Source: Undaria pinnatifida | Taxonomy: Eukaryota > Sar > Phaeophyceae > Laminariales > Alariaceae | Reading direction: 5' to 3' | Length of the DNA: 64,000 bases | Assembly: GCA_012845835.1 (NCBI GenBank) | Contig: JABAKD010000021.1 | Coordinates: 2,376,685-2,440,684, forward strand | Shown: positions 46,089 to 56,696 of the stretch, piece after piece | Numbering within the stretch: the stretch's first letter is position 1 | How the letters are laid out: the number at the start of each line of letters is the position of its first letter | Position numbers and translations under genes: made by a program | The notes under the pieces: model-generated | Databases searched by the model: none | Seen by the model: the letters and a program-made list of their open reading frames with translations, nothing else | Told to the model about the DNA's origin: nothing

Positions 46089-46632
46089 TGCGTCTTATAC
46101 AAACACAGACAAACTGTTTTGCTTGAAGCGTTCGTCCTGCCCATGCTCTGCTAGCTTCCTGTCTTTCATGTGTGACATATCACCTGCCCGTGCAGGTCGG
46201 ATCCCATTCGTCAGCAATGGACATCTCTGCCTCTTTTAGGTCGATTTGGTATGTGTAGGCCCTACCGATTCTGCTGCGTTTCGACGCCAGAAAAGGCGCC
46301 AAATGCATAAAACATCCGATTTGGCCCGCCCTATGCCTTCTTTCCCTGGCTGTCTTCCAGTCGCAAGTATGACATACCGCCCGCCCGTCCTGTCCACCAA
46401 TACTGGGAACAACATTATCACTGATACTACAGTACATAGGTGTAGTCGCACAGGTCTTCATTCCCACGCTCGGCAATGGGTGTTTCCCCCGTATGGGTGC
46501 CAGTTGACCATCCGCGCAGGCCAGAGCTCGTTAATTACCAATCACCGTCTCGCCCTCTCTAACGCTCATTGTTTGTGTGTTATAGGTGTACCGAATATGC
46601 GTATTTATGCAAATCGCGCAACACACGAATAT

Positions 46633-47060
46633 ATCAAGGCTACGGTAGGCGGGTATCCACAATTTTCATTGCCGGATCAAAGTAAAAAAAGGGTATACCT
46701 CTGATCAACGCTACGGTAGGGAGGGTACACCCAACTTTCACTACCGGGTCCAAGCCAAAAAAGGGTACACCTCTAATCAAGGCTACGGTAAGGGGGTACC
46801 CACCAATTTTCACAACCGTATCAAAGCCGAAAAAGGGTATACCTCTGATCAAGGCTACGGTAGGGGGGTATCCCCAATTTTCACCACCGGGTCAAAGCCG
46901 AAAAAAAGGTATACCTCTCATCAAGGCTACGGTAGGGGGTACCCACAATTTTTCACTAAAGGATGAAATCCAAAAAAGGGTATACCTCTGGTCAAGGCTG
47001 CGGTAGGGGGGTATCCACAACTTTCACCACCGGGGTCAAAGCCAAAAAAGGGTATACCTC
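46633..47060. repeat. Minisatellite, six units of about 71 bp
   Basis: Each unit contains ATCAAGGCTACGGTAGGGGG, TAxCCACAATTTTCACxACCGG, TCAAAGCCxAAAAAAGGGTA and TACCTCT. Copies differ by substitutions and 1-3 bp indels. On the minus strand the units keep a short open frame reading LIRGIPFFGxDPVVKxG (46640-46852), which breaks where the unit length is not a multiple of three. Confidence 0.95.
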
Positions 47061-48056
47061 ATACAAACCACCAACAATTGCATCTCGCTCCCTGTTCGAT
47101 TGCATGCTCGATTTACGTCCGGTCACCCACACATATGCGAATACCCCTTCTGTGCCGGGCGCAGGCTGCGAATCCAAACCTGACGTCTCGGCCTCCTTGA
47201 AGGGAAGACCCTACCTTCGGTGCGTACCGAACACTCTGCCTTACAAGGGCAAAAACAAAGTGTCGAACCAACCATAACCGTGTGTCCCCCGCCCTTCGTC
47301 TTCCATCGCCCACGTTCATCGCGCGCCCCTACGCAATCACGCCTGCCCGTCCAGATGAGAGGCCGTTTATCACCAAGCGACAGGTCGGCATCCTTCCCCA
47401 AGGCCCCAGTCATTCCATATCTCCCGCGGCGGTCGTCGCGACCACCCATTTGCCCAGTATAGCTAAGCGAGAGCATTTTGTTGGTGTGTCACCGGGGTTG
47501 CAGTATCTTAGCCCTCGATAAGAGGTCGCGCTGGTGGGTTTTGTAACGGCCGGAAAGCGTGTCCCTCCGGGGGGAGCGGGTTCCGAGGATGGTGAGTATG
47601 GCGAAACCTACCTCAACCTCGTCTGGACTCGTCCAGTCTCGGCATTTCAATTTTCGGACGGGACACTGACATTAAGAACCGCTACCCCGGAAGTAGACCT
47701 AGTTTTTTTGCACCGTTGCACAACATGAAATCAGAAACGGTATCCCAAGTACAATTTACGGCGGCATGGGGCACGTAGCGACGCTCGGTGAGCACAGTCC
47801 CGAAAGGCAGGTATTAGAAAGATCGCCAATTCCCCCCCCCCTCCTTGTCTGCGGTTAGTGCGCAACGATCGGGGTGGTATCTTTATTTCAAAATATATCT
47901 GAGGGTTTCAAGCGAGGAGCCAGACGATATCGTTTCGATTCAATTTGAGTTTTTCCGAACACTTCGTTCCATTAGGTTGCGCTTGCCGGCTTGTCCTGCA
48001 GGCAACGTCTTGGGTCATTTTGTAGAGCTAATCAAGGGCGCAGCATCCTAGACGAT

Positions 48057-48059
<3 letters not shown>

Positions 48060-48088
<29 letters not shown>
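48060..48088. repeat. Poly-C tract
   Basis: An uninterrupted run of about 27 C. Other C/G runs of 10-27 bases occur at about 11360, 14140, 25232, 27796, 41740 and 42190. Confidence 0.95.
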
Positions 48089-48325
48089 GCAGGCGCAGGC
48101 GGCAATTTTGGTTCCGTTTTGTAGACTTCTTCTGACGGGGAAAGTGGACCCATACGCCTAGCCAGATTATCTGAACGACGAAGCCGTCCCCTGCATCCAA
48201 GACATAACGTCGCTTGTAAGCACGGTTATTCACGACGAAAGCAAAAAAAGTATCTGCGATTCGTACACAGTTTCAGGAACAACGCGAAAGGACGGATGGT
48301 AAAAACAGCTCTTTTGGCGTGGACG

Positions 48326-48420
48326 CGTGCTAGGATAGAGGCAGAGCGTGTTGTCTGAAACATTCCATGAATAGCGGGGACTTCTTTGCCCCGAGATCTA
48401 CGGAATTTCCCTCTTAGTTT
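48326..48420. mobile_element. MITE fragment, family CGTGCTA (other end)
   Basis: GCGTGCTAGGATAGAGGCAG followed by GTCTGAAA resembles the left end of the copy at 4720. The right end is not found. Confidence 0.45.
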
Positions 48421-49259
48421 GCAATTTGCGTCGTGTACTTAGTTCATGGGGTGGGCATTGGTTTTGAACTGGTTCTGGTCTCCAAACCACGTAATGAGTT
48501 GTCTGCTAGGTGTAGAACCGCTGATGTGATGAGCCGCATAGACCAAGCGGGCATCGTCATTGTAGCATTTGTCCGTCGTGACTCAAATTCGGTTGACCAC
48601 GATTTGGTAGGTATCACGTACTCAAGATCAACATGCCAGCAGTGGCATACGGTCGTTCGTGTAAGTTAGCCACTCTACTTCGTGATTTAGACCTACGCAC
48701 CGCCAGCGAATCGTCGGCTAGTCTGCGCCAACAAACGCATAAACGGCCCGTTTCGAATTTCGAACGGTGCCGCTTTCGCGGTTCGTAGCGTCTTCGACGA
48801 GGAAGGCTACAGTCGAGGGAGGTACCTTTTTTGTTTGTTTTTTTCACCTTTTTTTGAAACGGCTCGGGGTCATTCGCGGTGGGTGACTCCCCCGTGCCTT
48901 GGGGTGTTGGGCGTTTGTGCTGTTCTACATTTTCGATTCGAATCCCCAAGTGAATCATGTACCTACGCTGCGTCGAACAAGTCACCTTAAACGCGGTTGT
49001 GTCAGCGAGGGTACAGAAGTCACTCGTGCAAGTATGTTATGACATGATGTGACATGGTTTGACATGATACGGTATGATAGTACGATAGCTCAGACCCGGT
49101 ATCGAACACAGGGGTACCCCTTGCCGTAGCGTTGATCCTTCTGTCTTAGAGAGCACTTCGCCTGGGACACCCCCTCCATCTGCAGTTGGCCGGGTGTTAT
49201 GTAGTCGCCGCCGTCGAGCGCAAGACGGTACAGATCAATAGTTGTCACCTATAGTAGGG

Positions 49260-49555
49260 TGAGGGGATGGTCTAAACACGGGTAAGCTTGGTTCCCGCGT
49301 TATGGCGAAGGCATCCGGGAGAATATGTAAATAAGTGTATTATTAGCTTCGTCCCAGCCAGGGCAAAAGGAAGACGATGGAAGAGAAGCAGCCACGCGGG
49401 CGCGTGCTCTCATCGCATATTTTTTCTGACCCCCAGATTTCTAACCAATAAACATCCTAACCCTCTCATATGGCACTCCCCAACTACCAGTACTTATCCC
49501 CGTTGACCATTTTCGCATATATATATATCTGACTTTGTACGAGTATATTCTTACA
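49260..49555 (-). repeat. 3' LTR of the copia element
   Basis: Shares AGAAGCAGCCACGCGGGCGC, CTCATCGCATA, CTCTCATAT, ACTCCCCAACTA and TATTCTTACA with the LTR at 63434-63722. In sense orientation it begins TGTAAGAATA and is preceded directly by a purine tract (AGTAGGAGGGA), as expected for the plus-strand primer. An (AT)n stretch lies near 49518. Confidence 0.8.
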
Positions 49556-51021
49556 TCCCTCCTACTCTTATTATCATGATGGTCCACATCCTTTCTAGGG
49601 GTTCCACTCCGCAAAACAAAATTAGTCCTCGGCTAACACAACGGTAAATACCTAATTCAATTCTTGAAAAAAAATCCAACACATGACAAAACTAATAATT
49701 TTACAACCAAAAATCAACCACATATCCTATACTCCAACACACAAATAAACAAAACTGATCACCCAAAGATTCCACAGACCCCATGTATCCACAAATCAGT
49801 CATGATTTCTCGTGAGCCTTCACGGTATATATATAAAAAAACTGATCACATCAGACTATTAATATACCACCAAAAACCAAAAATTCTTACGGACATCTGG
49901 TGTGCATACATTCTTCCAGACAATTTCCCATTCCTTTACAACAGTACTACCTTAGGAATACATCCAGCCAAGAGTCTCCAACTATCAAAGACGTATAGTG
50001 AAATACCCAGCGTGCACCAATAACCAAACTCCAAAACCCAAATATGGTGGTTGTAGAGTAAATCGAGATCGTATAACGCCTTCCATGTCCGACAGGAATA
50101 ATGCCTGCGATGTAATTGGAAACCTTTTTTTCCAAAACTATAAAAGTATGCCCACCATAAATTTCTCGGAAAATTCTTGGCGGAAATTTCCGTCAACACC
50201 CTCGCATAACTGCTGTGACAGCAGAAATAAATGCGCCTTCTTCGTAGATCGGGGTGTTGTGTCCTAAAAACTGGGGGACAGACGGCATTCGTCTTGTGTG
50301 TGAGCAGTCCTCGAGATGCATTTTTGAGTAGTGCCACCGTGTGCGCACGCACGTGCGAGCACCCTCACAGAACTTCACCCGTGCTGCTGTCCGGCAGCCT
50401 TTCACACGTGGTTGCCATCTGCCGCTAGGACGCGGTTGCGCACGATTGTAACGGAAAACGCGAGACGCATACATGATGAGTAAAACAAGGGCGGGCGTGG
50501 GGCGACACATACAACCAAAGACAAGAGCACGGATGTCTATGGCGACAAACGCGAAGAGGACACAGCAGCTGCAGCTGTAGTAGTAGTAGCCCACCACAGC
50601 ACAGCCGAGAGAAGGCCCTCCCGGCCTAGCTATGGTGGCGCAGCCGCATCTACCTCGTGTCCGTGCCCTACAGGGCTGGGTGGTGATTGATGTAGAGCGT
50701 TTGGAGCGGGAGGTGATATCGTTGTGTGGGGCGGGTGGGGTGTGTGAGGCAATCAATGAAACCTGGCTTGCTGCTTTCAGGATTAAGGATCAACTTCAAC
50801 CAAAGAGCACCCTCGCAGGATTTATAACCCCCTGTGTTGCGGTTTGGGATGGTTCAGGTTTAATTTACCGAAGTCCCTCCTAAACCAAGTAGATACAACC
50901 TATAAATCGTACATGCAAAATTGTCCCCTCGCGAACGCATCATCAATATCCATCGAAAGTCCTCCCTCCGATCCTTAAGCAAAAGCTTAACTCTAAACCC
51001 GAAACCCACAACGTAAAATCT
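49556..51021. other. 3' non-coding part of the copia element
   Basis: 49560-50250 is markedly A/T- and C/A-rich compared with its surroundings, with a Lys/Asn/Thr-rich 119-codon plus ORF (49664-50023). 50250-50890 is GC-richer, with opposing ORFs. No retroelement or host domain is recognised. The size is large for a copia 3' region, so a further unrecognised insertion is possible. Confidence 0.35.
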
Positions 51022-52353
51022 TCACAAATTCATCGCAAAGCTGAGGTGGAATTCAAAAGCGTCCCGAGCGATTGGTTTGGTCAAGAAATATGAATACTGA
51101 AACGAGGATCGTACGCGAATGTCCGATACACGTTTCCTCCCTGCTACTTCCCTGAGGAAGTGGTGTCGCACGTCCATGTGCTTCGAGTTGCAATTAATGG
51201 GGTTCTGCGCGAGCTGCACAGCACCTTCGTTGTCCTCGAATACCGGTACGCACGGCATGCCAGCGTCAGGCAACATGAAACGCTAAACCTCCCTCAGAAA
51301 GAGAACCTCCTTCATATCGTCTGCAATAACCACGTACTCTTCCTCGGTCGCTGAAAGCGTGACGCATTTGACGCAAGCTACGATAAAGGTGCACCACCCT
51401 TTTCCTGGGGTTGCTCAGTTTGGGAGCTTGAGGCCTCTCCCATAAACCGACTTGGAGAAGAACAAAACTTTTGCTTCCGTAAGATGAAACATCCCATCCA
51501 TGGCCTAGATACAACGACGAGAACCAGGCGAAAACCAGTGGTGTGTGTTTCCGACGACTTTGGGTTTGAGGAGCCCCGCCGTTCAGAGAACGTTTCGGAC
51601 GAAAAGTGGCACCTCTATCGTGTAGCAAGCATCATTTCTGTGTCCTGGAGAACCAAGACACACAAGCACCCCCGCACATCACCAATCCTCCCGACGCTAA
51701 CGTCCTATCAGGTGTTTTACTGGCGTAGCCAGCGTCAGCAAACACCGGCATGCTCAAACCTGTCACTGTACCCCTCTAAAGCGTAACCCCTAATGAACTC
51801 GTCCTCCACACATATATACCCCACAATACCAAGTGTTGAACTCCAGTGAACAGGCACAGGCGCTACGCAGTACCTAGCCACTGCTCTTACTGCGTTGGAG
51901 ATGTCAGGACGAGTCTGGGTAGATATCCACATCAGTGAACCGACCAATTCACGGAGAGGTCAGTCCCCTTATGCTTCATCCTTGTCTAAAATCCCAAATT
52001 TCGTGCCAACAGGCATTGAAACAATCCTACCATACCCTACGCGGTACTCGTTCGCGAATTGTTCAGCGAACGTTGGCTGAGAAATAGTCAACACCCCCTT
52101 CGCCTAATCCCTATTCTAGAAGCATCCCGAGTACCGAGGTAGCTCTTCAAGGTTCTTGACCGGATAACATCTGGTTTAAGTCCCTCCCTAACAGATCATA
52201 CCTCTCCTTCGCTCGTACCGCGAATATGTCATCTACATGTGAAATTAAAGGTGGGGGACACAGAGTGCCCCCTGCAGGTCTGCCAATTGAGCAGGTCCTC
52301 GGAGAGTGCTCACTTTCGTTCCTTCGTAGAGATGTTTTTTTTTTCGTTTCCAC
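51022..52353 (-). pseudogene. Copia RT (3' part) and RNase H
   Basis: Three minus-strand pieces in different frames belong together. 52353-52147 has HVDDIFAVRAKERYDLLGRD, where the RT catalytic VDD is intact. 51947-51735 has VGSLMWISTQTRPDISNAVR, the conserved end of copia RT. 51276-51022 has VFEDNEGAVQLAQNP, KHMDVRHHFLRE and a C-terminal FLTKP, the RNase H end. The frames are broken near 52165 and elsewhere. Confidence 0.8.
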
Positions 52354-53370
52354 CAGAGCCCGGGATAGCTTCTGAGATCGGAGGCGCGTGCCTCCGATCT
52401 AATTCCTAACTTCCCCGAATATAAACCGCCAACCTTATCATGCGAAACCCATCCAAATGATCTTAAATTCGGATACCTACAGGCCTTTCGAGGCCGTATC
52501 TTAACACTAGCCCACCCTGATGAGTCGCATATGCAGAAATATGGGAGATTCGGGGAAACTCCGGTTCTACGAACTAGACCATGAGTCGAAGATGCGGCTC
52601 CTCAAACCGCACTCCCACACCTCTAACCGTCTGGCTATGGAGCCAGGAACACGCGAAGAAAGGCAGTAGAAAGAAAAGCAGACCCTACAGCAAGGGAATA
52701 GTCACCCATCAAAAACCTGCCGCATGTCGCCGGTGTGGCGGGGGGGGCAGAAAAGGCTCTAGAACCTGCCGCATGCCGCCGGTGTGGCGGGGGGGGCAGG
52801 AAAGGCTCTGCGGTAAACCAACCACAGAAAAAGTACTTTGGCGAGTCGAGCCCTCGTCGATATGGAGGGGAACACAGGCGCTAACACAATGGAGAAGTCA
52901 TGCGGAAAACCTCCCGCGGGCCATCGGCAAGGCGGGGGGTTAGACGAGGAAACGACGAATACCCGGGATGGAATTTGTCAAGACCTACAGCCCCGCTAGG
53001 GGAGGAAGTGTTAGACGAAAAAAAAACAAAGCAGAACAAATACAACACACAAAACATAAAAGAAGACACACAGACCCGTGCACTGGTCGCCCCCCGGCTC
53101 TGGGCTGAGGAGGGCGTCGGCAGGGCGAAATTGAACAATGACAAAAAGGCGACAGCCCTGCGCCTCAGATAGCGGCGTTTTACCCGAACCCTGACCCGGC
53201 ACTGAGCAGGGGGTTCGGCAGGACAGAAAAAAAAAAAAAAAAAATGGAAAGAACCGCCCTAAAACTCGATGAAGACCCTCAGAACACTACGAACGACCCA
53301 AAGACAAAGACGCAAAACTCATACCTAAAAAAAAATGAAGAACTATCGAGAAGCGGTGGTGGCTTGGAAG
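52250..53370. other. Left part of the DNA inserted in copia, no gene
   Basis: Contains a perfect 11-bp-arm palindrome at 52375-52400 (AGATCGGAGGC / GCCTCCGATCT), a 45-bp tandem duplication at about 52723-52812 (CCTGCCGCATGYCGCCGGTG, then a G8 run), an A-rich stretch near 53020 and an A18 run near 53225. It should hold the 3' untranslated part and perhaps a 3' LTR of the gypsy element, but no second LTR was found to compare. Confidence 0.4.
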
Positions 53371-54015
53371 TCAACTGGCCACGGCCGCGCGTCGAGATTC
53401 GTCTACGTTACGTTGGATTCCCCGAGGAAACGCACTGGCGATGTGAACTTGCGAGCACCGAGAGCCTCGTACGGCTCCCGTCGAAGTCGTGTAGCGCGCC
53501 GGGGGAAGAGGGAGTTTAATCGGTCCCGGGTCGTCCAGAAAGCGGACCAGGTATACCTTGTCCTCGGTAGTGCTCGCGCTGATTTTTCCTAGCCACCATA
53601 AACCATCGTCTCCCTTGTACCAAAAGTGGGCTCCCTTAGGAAGTACTGTGTCGTGGTAGCGACGGAGCCAATCGGTGCGGGAAAGACAGGCGTAGCCCGT
53701 CGCTAGGAAACGTTCCCCGTTGTTGCGGGAGAGCTCACGCTGTGCCGCCCCGATCCGCATTCGGCGGTAAAGGCGGTTGGTTTGGCGGTGCTGGTCCGGG
53801 GTTCCGGCCCAATAACGCAAGATGTGGGAGCGGGAGAGGTGAAGGTCCATTTCCCGCTCCCAAGACGGTTCGGGGAGTCCCGCCCAATGCGTCTTGTATA
53901 GCACCGCAATGACGCCACCTCGCCCCCGTACCGACTGATGACCAGTGATCTGCTCCACCTCCAGCCGTTGGAGGGGAGTCGAAAAGTCGTCTTGAGTGAC
54001 GTGGTACGGCGGGGA
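53371..54015 (-). CDS. Gypsy integrase C-terminus: chromodomain plus Tudor-like domain
   Basis: In frame with the integrase but after the TAG at 54016-54018. The chromodomain spans about 53970-53805: EVEQITGHQS, LYKTHWAGLPEPSWEREMD, ILRYW, with the aromatic and acidic positions typical of chromodomains. About 75 residues later comes HFWYKGDDGLWWLGKIS, KVYLVRFLDDPGPIKLPLPP, ARYTTS, a compact beta-rich segment resembling Tudor/chromo-barrel histone readers. Chromodomains direct gypsy integration to marked chromatin. A second reader would be an additional targeting module, which is my inference. Confidence 0.7.
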   Translation of the reverse strand, partial: SPPYHVTQDDFSTPLQRLEVEQITGHQSVRGRGGVIAVLYKTHWAGLPEPSWEREMDLHLSRSHILRYWAGTPDQHRQTNRLYRRMRIGAAQRELSRNNGERFLATGYACLSRTDWLRRYHDTVLPKGAHFWYKGDDGLWWLGKISASTTEDKVYLVRFLDDPGPIKLPLPPARYTTSTGAVRGSRCSQVHIASAFPRGIQRNVDESRRAAVAS

Positions 54016-55305
54016 CTACTTGGAAAATTTGTTGAGCACATACTGTGTCAGCCCCGCCGGTAGGTATTTGGGCATGTCCCCGCTGTCGTGGGGGTTGGCA
54101 CAGGGTTTGCAGCGCTCGAATGCCACACGCCGCCGAGCGTCCGAACCAGGCAAGTCGGAAGGGAGATCCAAATAAAGGAGGTTGCTCCCGAGCGGCGAGC
54201 CGTCCGGGGTCTCGGCGGCGGAGCAGGGACCGACGGCCATGACCTTGTATGAGCCCGTCCAGTCAAGCGCGAGTTTGGCCTTTAGTACCTTGGCGTCGGT
54301 ATTCGCCTTCATACCCTGGCGGATGGTAGAGGCAGAATTGTATACCCATGCCCAACCACCCACAGTGAAGTTAGGTGCTGGACGCAGCGCGTCGGCGAGG
54401 GCGGAGTTTCTGCGGTTAACACGGGAAACGGTGAGGGCGTGGTGTGCGCGGACAATGTCGTTCGCGCGCTTTTGCCGGTCGGTGGCCAAATCGCAATAGG
54501 CCAGGTGGTCACGGGCCAGACTCTGGTGTCCCACGACACCTTTGCGGTCGAAAATCGTCAGGGGGAGCCGTGGGAGTCTGCCCATGTGGACCCCGTTGGG
54601 CGCCAGACCCGTCGCCGCGCTGACAGAGTTGTTGTAAGCGAATTCCACATGGGGCAGATGCAAGTCCCAGTCGTCTTGTCGCTCGTTGACGACCATAGCC
54701 AGCATTTGTGCCATGGTGTGATTTACCCGCTCAACGCCCCCGTTACAGTTGGGATGGTAGGAGCTTGTAGCAAGCTTGTGTACACCTAACAGCTGATATA
54801 CAGCTTGTGAAAGCTTGGAGCAGAACTGCAGTCCGTTGTCCGAGAGTATGGTGCGCGGGCACCCCCACAAGGGGATGTATTGGTTCACCAGGATATTGGC
54901 TGTACCTTCCGCGGTGAACTCAGCGGCAGTGACGGGGAACATGTCGGCCCGACGACTGAAGCGATCGGTGAACAGCAGGATGTAGGTGTTGCCTCGTGGT
55001 GTGACCGGAAGGGGGCCGAAGTAGTCAACACTGACGGCGATACCTGGACCTTCTGGCAGAGGCATTGTGATGATGGGCCAGCGGACAGTCAGCCGTGGGG
55101 TTTTCGCGCTTGGCAATTCAAGCGGTGGCGAAGCCACCACCGGGTACACACACTCATGCCAATCCACCAATATAAACGCTCCAGCATGCGCAACGTGCGC
55201 GTGGTGCCAAGGTGGCAGGAGGCCGTCGAGTGGCAAGCATGCATGATCCAAGGGCGCATGAGCAGGGGAACGTAGATGCGAACTGACTCGTTGTTTAGCA
55301 AGCAA
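54016..55305 (-). CDS. Gypsy integrase core
   Basis: The catalytic DDE triad is visible: SVDYFGPLP (first Asp), ILSDNGLQFCSK (second Asp) and NGGVERVNHTMAQM (Glu, 35-residue spacing). The order YHPNCNGGVERVN, LPHVEFAYNNS and GLAPNGVHMGRLP is standard for gypsy integrase. The HHCC zinc-binding region lies in the preceding frame (minus ORF ending 55089): HACHSTASCHLG and LNCQARK. There the residue expected to be the first Cys of C-x2-C is Arg (HRLNC). The ORF ends at the TAG at 54016-54018. Confidence 0.85.
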   Translation of the reverse strand: MLAKQRVSSHLRSPAHAPLDHACLPLDGLLPPWHHAHVAHAGAFILVDWHECVYPVVASPPLELPSAKTPRLTVRWPIITMPLPEGPGIAVSVDYFGPLPVTPRGNTYILLFTDRFSRRADMFPVTAAEFTAEGTANILVNQYIPLWGCPRTILSDNGLQFCSKLSQAVYQLLGVHKLATSSYHPNCNGGVERVNHTMAQMLAMVVNERQDDWDLHLPHVEFAYNNSVSAATGLAPNGVHMGRLPRLPLTIFDRKGVVGHQSLARDHLAYCDLATDRQKRANDIVRAHHALTVSRVNRRNSALADALRPAPNFTVGGWAWVYNSASTIRQGMKANTDAKVLKAKLALDWTGSYKVMAVGPCSAAETPDGSPLGSNLLYLDLPSDLPGSDARRRVAFERCKPCANPHDSGDMPKYLPAGLTQYVLNKFSK

Positions 55306-56696
55306 GCAGCTCGCCCCACAGAGTTCGGTTTGTCAGAGCTTGTTGGCGGGAGTGTCGGTTTACGGACGAGTAGGACAAAGTCGTCGTCGGTTGTATGTAG
55401 TCGACCCTTATCCGCCAGTTCCTGGATGTCTGAGAGAGGGGGACGCTTGGGCGAGGGGTAGCATGCCAAGAAGTCCGGTGGCAGGGCCGACGGCTGGCCG
55501 ATAGAGATGTAACGTATCGTGGCGTGGCACGTCAGCTCTGCGTGTTGTTCGCGCTTCCAATCGGCATGTGAATAACGCGCGACGGAATACGCGAATCGCA
55601 ACTCAGCAGCGTCGCCGAGGGCATCCGACTTTGTAAGTGTAGCCGGCGTTTCACCAGGAGGAGGCGTAAGCCGTAGGAGCGGAGTTCCCATAGGCTCTGC
55701 GTGGTCGTGGTCGGACGGAAGTGGTACCGTGCGGGCCGGCGGGTCGGCAAGAGTAGAGGTCGTGGCGACTGGCGGAGCCGGCCGCGGCTGTGGGGCTCGC
55801 GGCGGAGTTGTAACTCGTCTGGGCGATGACTGGGGAACCCCGTCGGGCCCGAAGCCATAGTCGACAGCAGGGGGTGCCTTACCAGCTGCTGTTGCTGAAC
55901 GCCGGCGCGTCCAAGTGGAGATGCGGTCCGAAAAGGGCGTCATCGTCTTGGGCACCGGAGATCCAGGCGAGGTTGGGACGGACGCGGTCGGGCCCATGGG
56001 CTCGACGGGGTTTGTCCCTTGTACCGAGCTCCGGGAAGGAGTCGGTTGGGCAACTGATGTCGTGGCAGCCGGGGCTTCGGCGGAGTCCTCGTTGGTCACG
56101 GTGGGTACAGCAAAAACCGAAGCGAAATTGTTTTCGGCTGTACGCGAGCCCCCGCCTCGGCCGGGCGAGCTATCGACGGTGGCGGTGGATGCAGAAACAC
56201 GAGCGACGAATCTCCTGGAAGGAGTAGGAAGGTCGTCAAGCCTCATACGTGGCCCCTGTGTGCGAAAATCGCAAAAGTCGGCAAGAGTGAGAGGAAGCCC
56301 ACCCAAGGCATTACTTTCTGTGCGGGGCATTTGCCCACCCAAGCCGACACCCAGTATCGGAGAAGAAGGCGTGTACAGCCCGCAAGCCCGTATGAGGTAT
56401 ATACCACCATCCTCAACAGGGGTAAGGCTCGTCGAACCATTGCGGTCGTGTTCCGTGGCAGGCCCCGGCAAGCGAGACAGGAAGTCAGCGTTGCCGTTTG
56501 CGCTTCCTTTCCGGTATTCGAGGGTGTAATCGAATGCGGTGAGGAACTCGAGCCATCTCTGGACTCGGCCGTTGTGATTCCCCACTTTTCCTATGTTTTC
56601 CAGAGCCTTGTGGTCTGAGAATATTCGGAACTTGGTGCCCCAAAGGTAGCCGCGGAGGCGCTTGAGAGCCCAGACGATGCTGCCAGCCTCTCAATC
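55089..56696 (-). CDS. Gypsy RNase H C-terminal part, linker and integrase zinc region
   Basis: From 56690 the frame reads AGSIVWALKRLRGYLWGTKF, IFSDHKALENIG, RWLEFLTAFDYTLEYRKGSA, NADFLSRLP, the conserved end of gypsy RNase H. A TGA at 56691-56693 lies in front of it. An unusually long Pro/Ser/Thr-rich linker of about 300 residues follows, then DDDFVLLVRKP, VRIYVPLLMRPWIMHACHST and the zinc-binding domain. The ORF ends in the -1 frameshift at the T4 tract 55101-55104. Confidence 0.75.

Noticed and set aside
46633-47060. CRISPR-like array
   Set aside because: Units are about 71 bp and similar throughout, without the short identical repeat and unique spacer pattern. The window is eukaryotic.
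47534-47728. ORF with FSDGTLTLRTATPEV, loosely like a META/HslJ C-terminal strand pair
   Set aside because: Only one short stretch is suggestive. There are no flanking exons or conserved core, and the minisatellite is close by.
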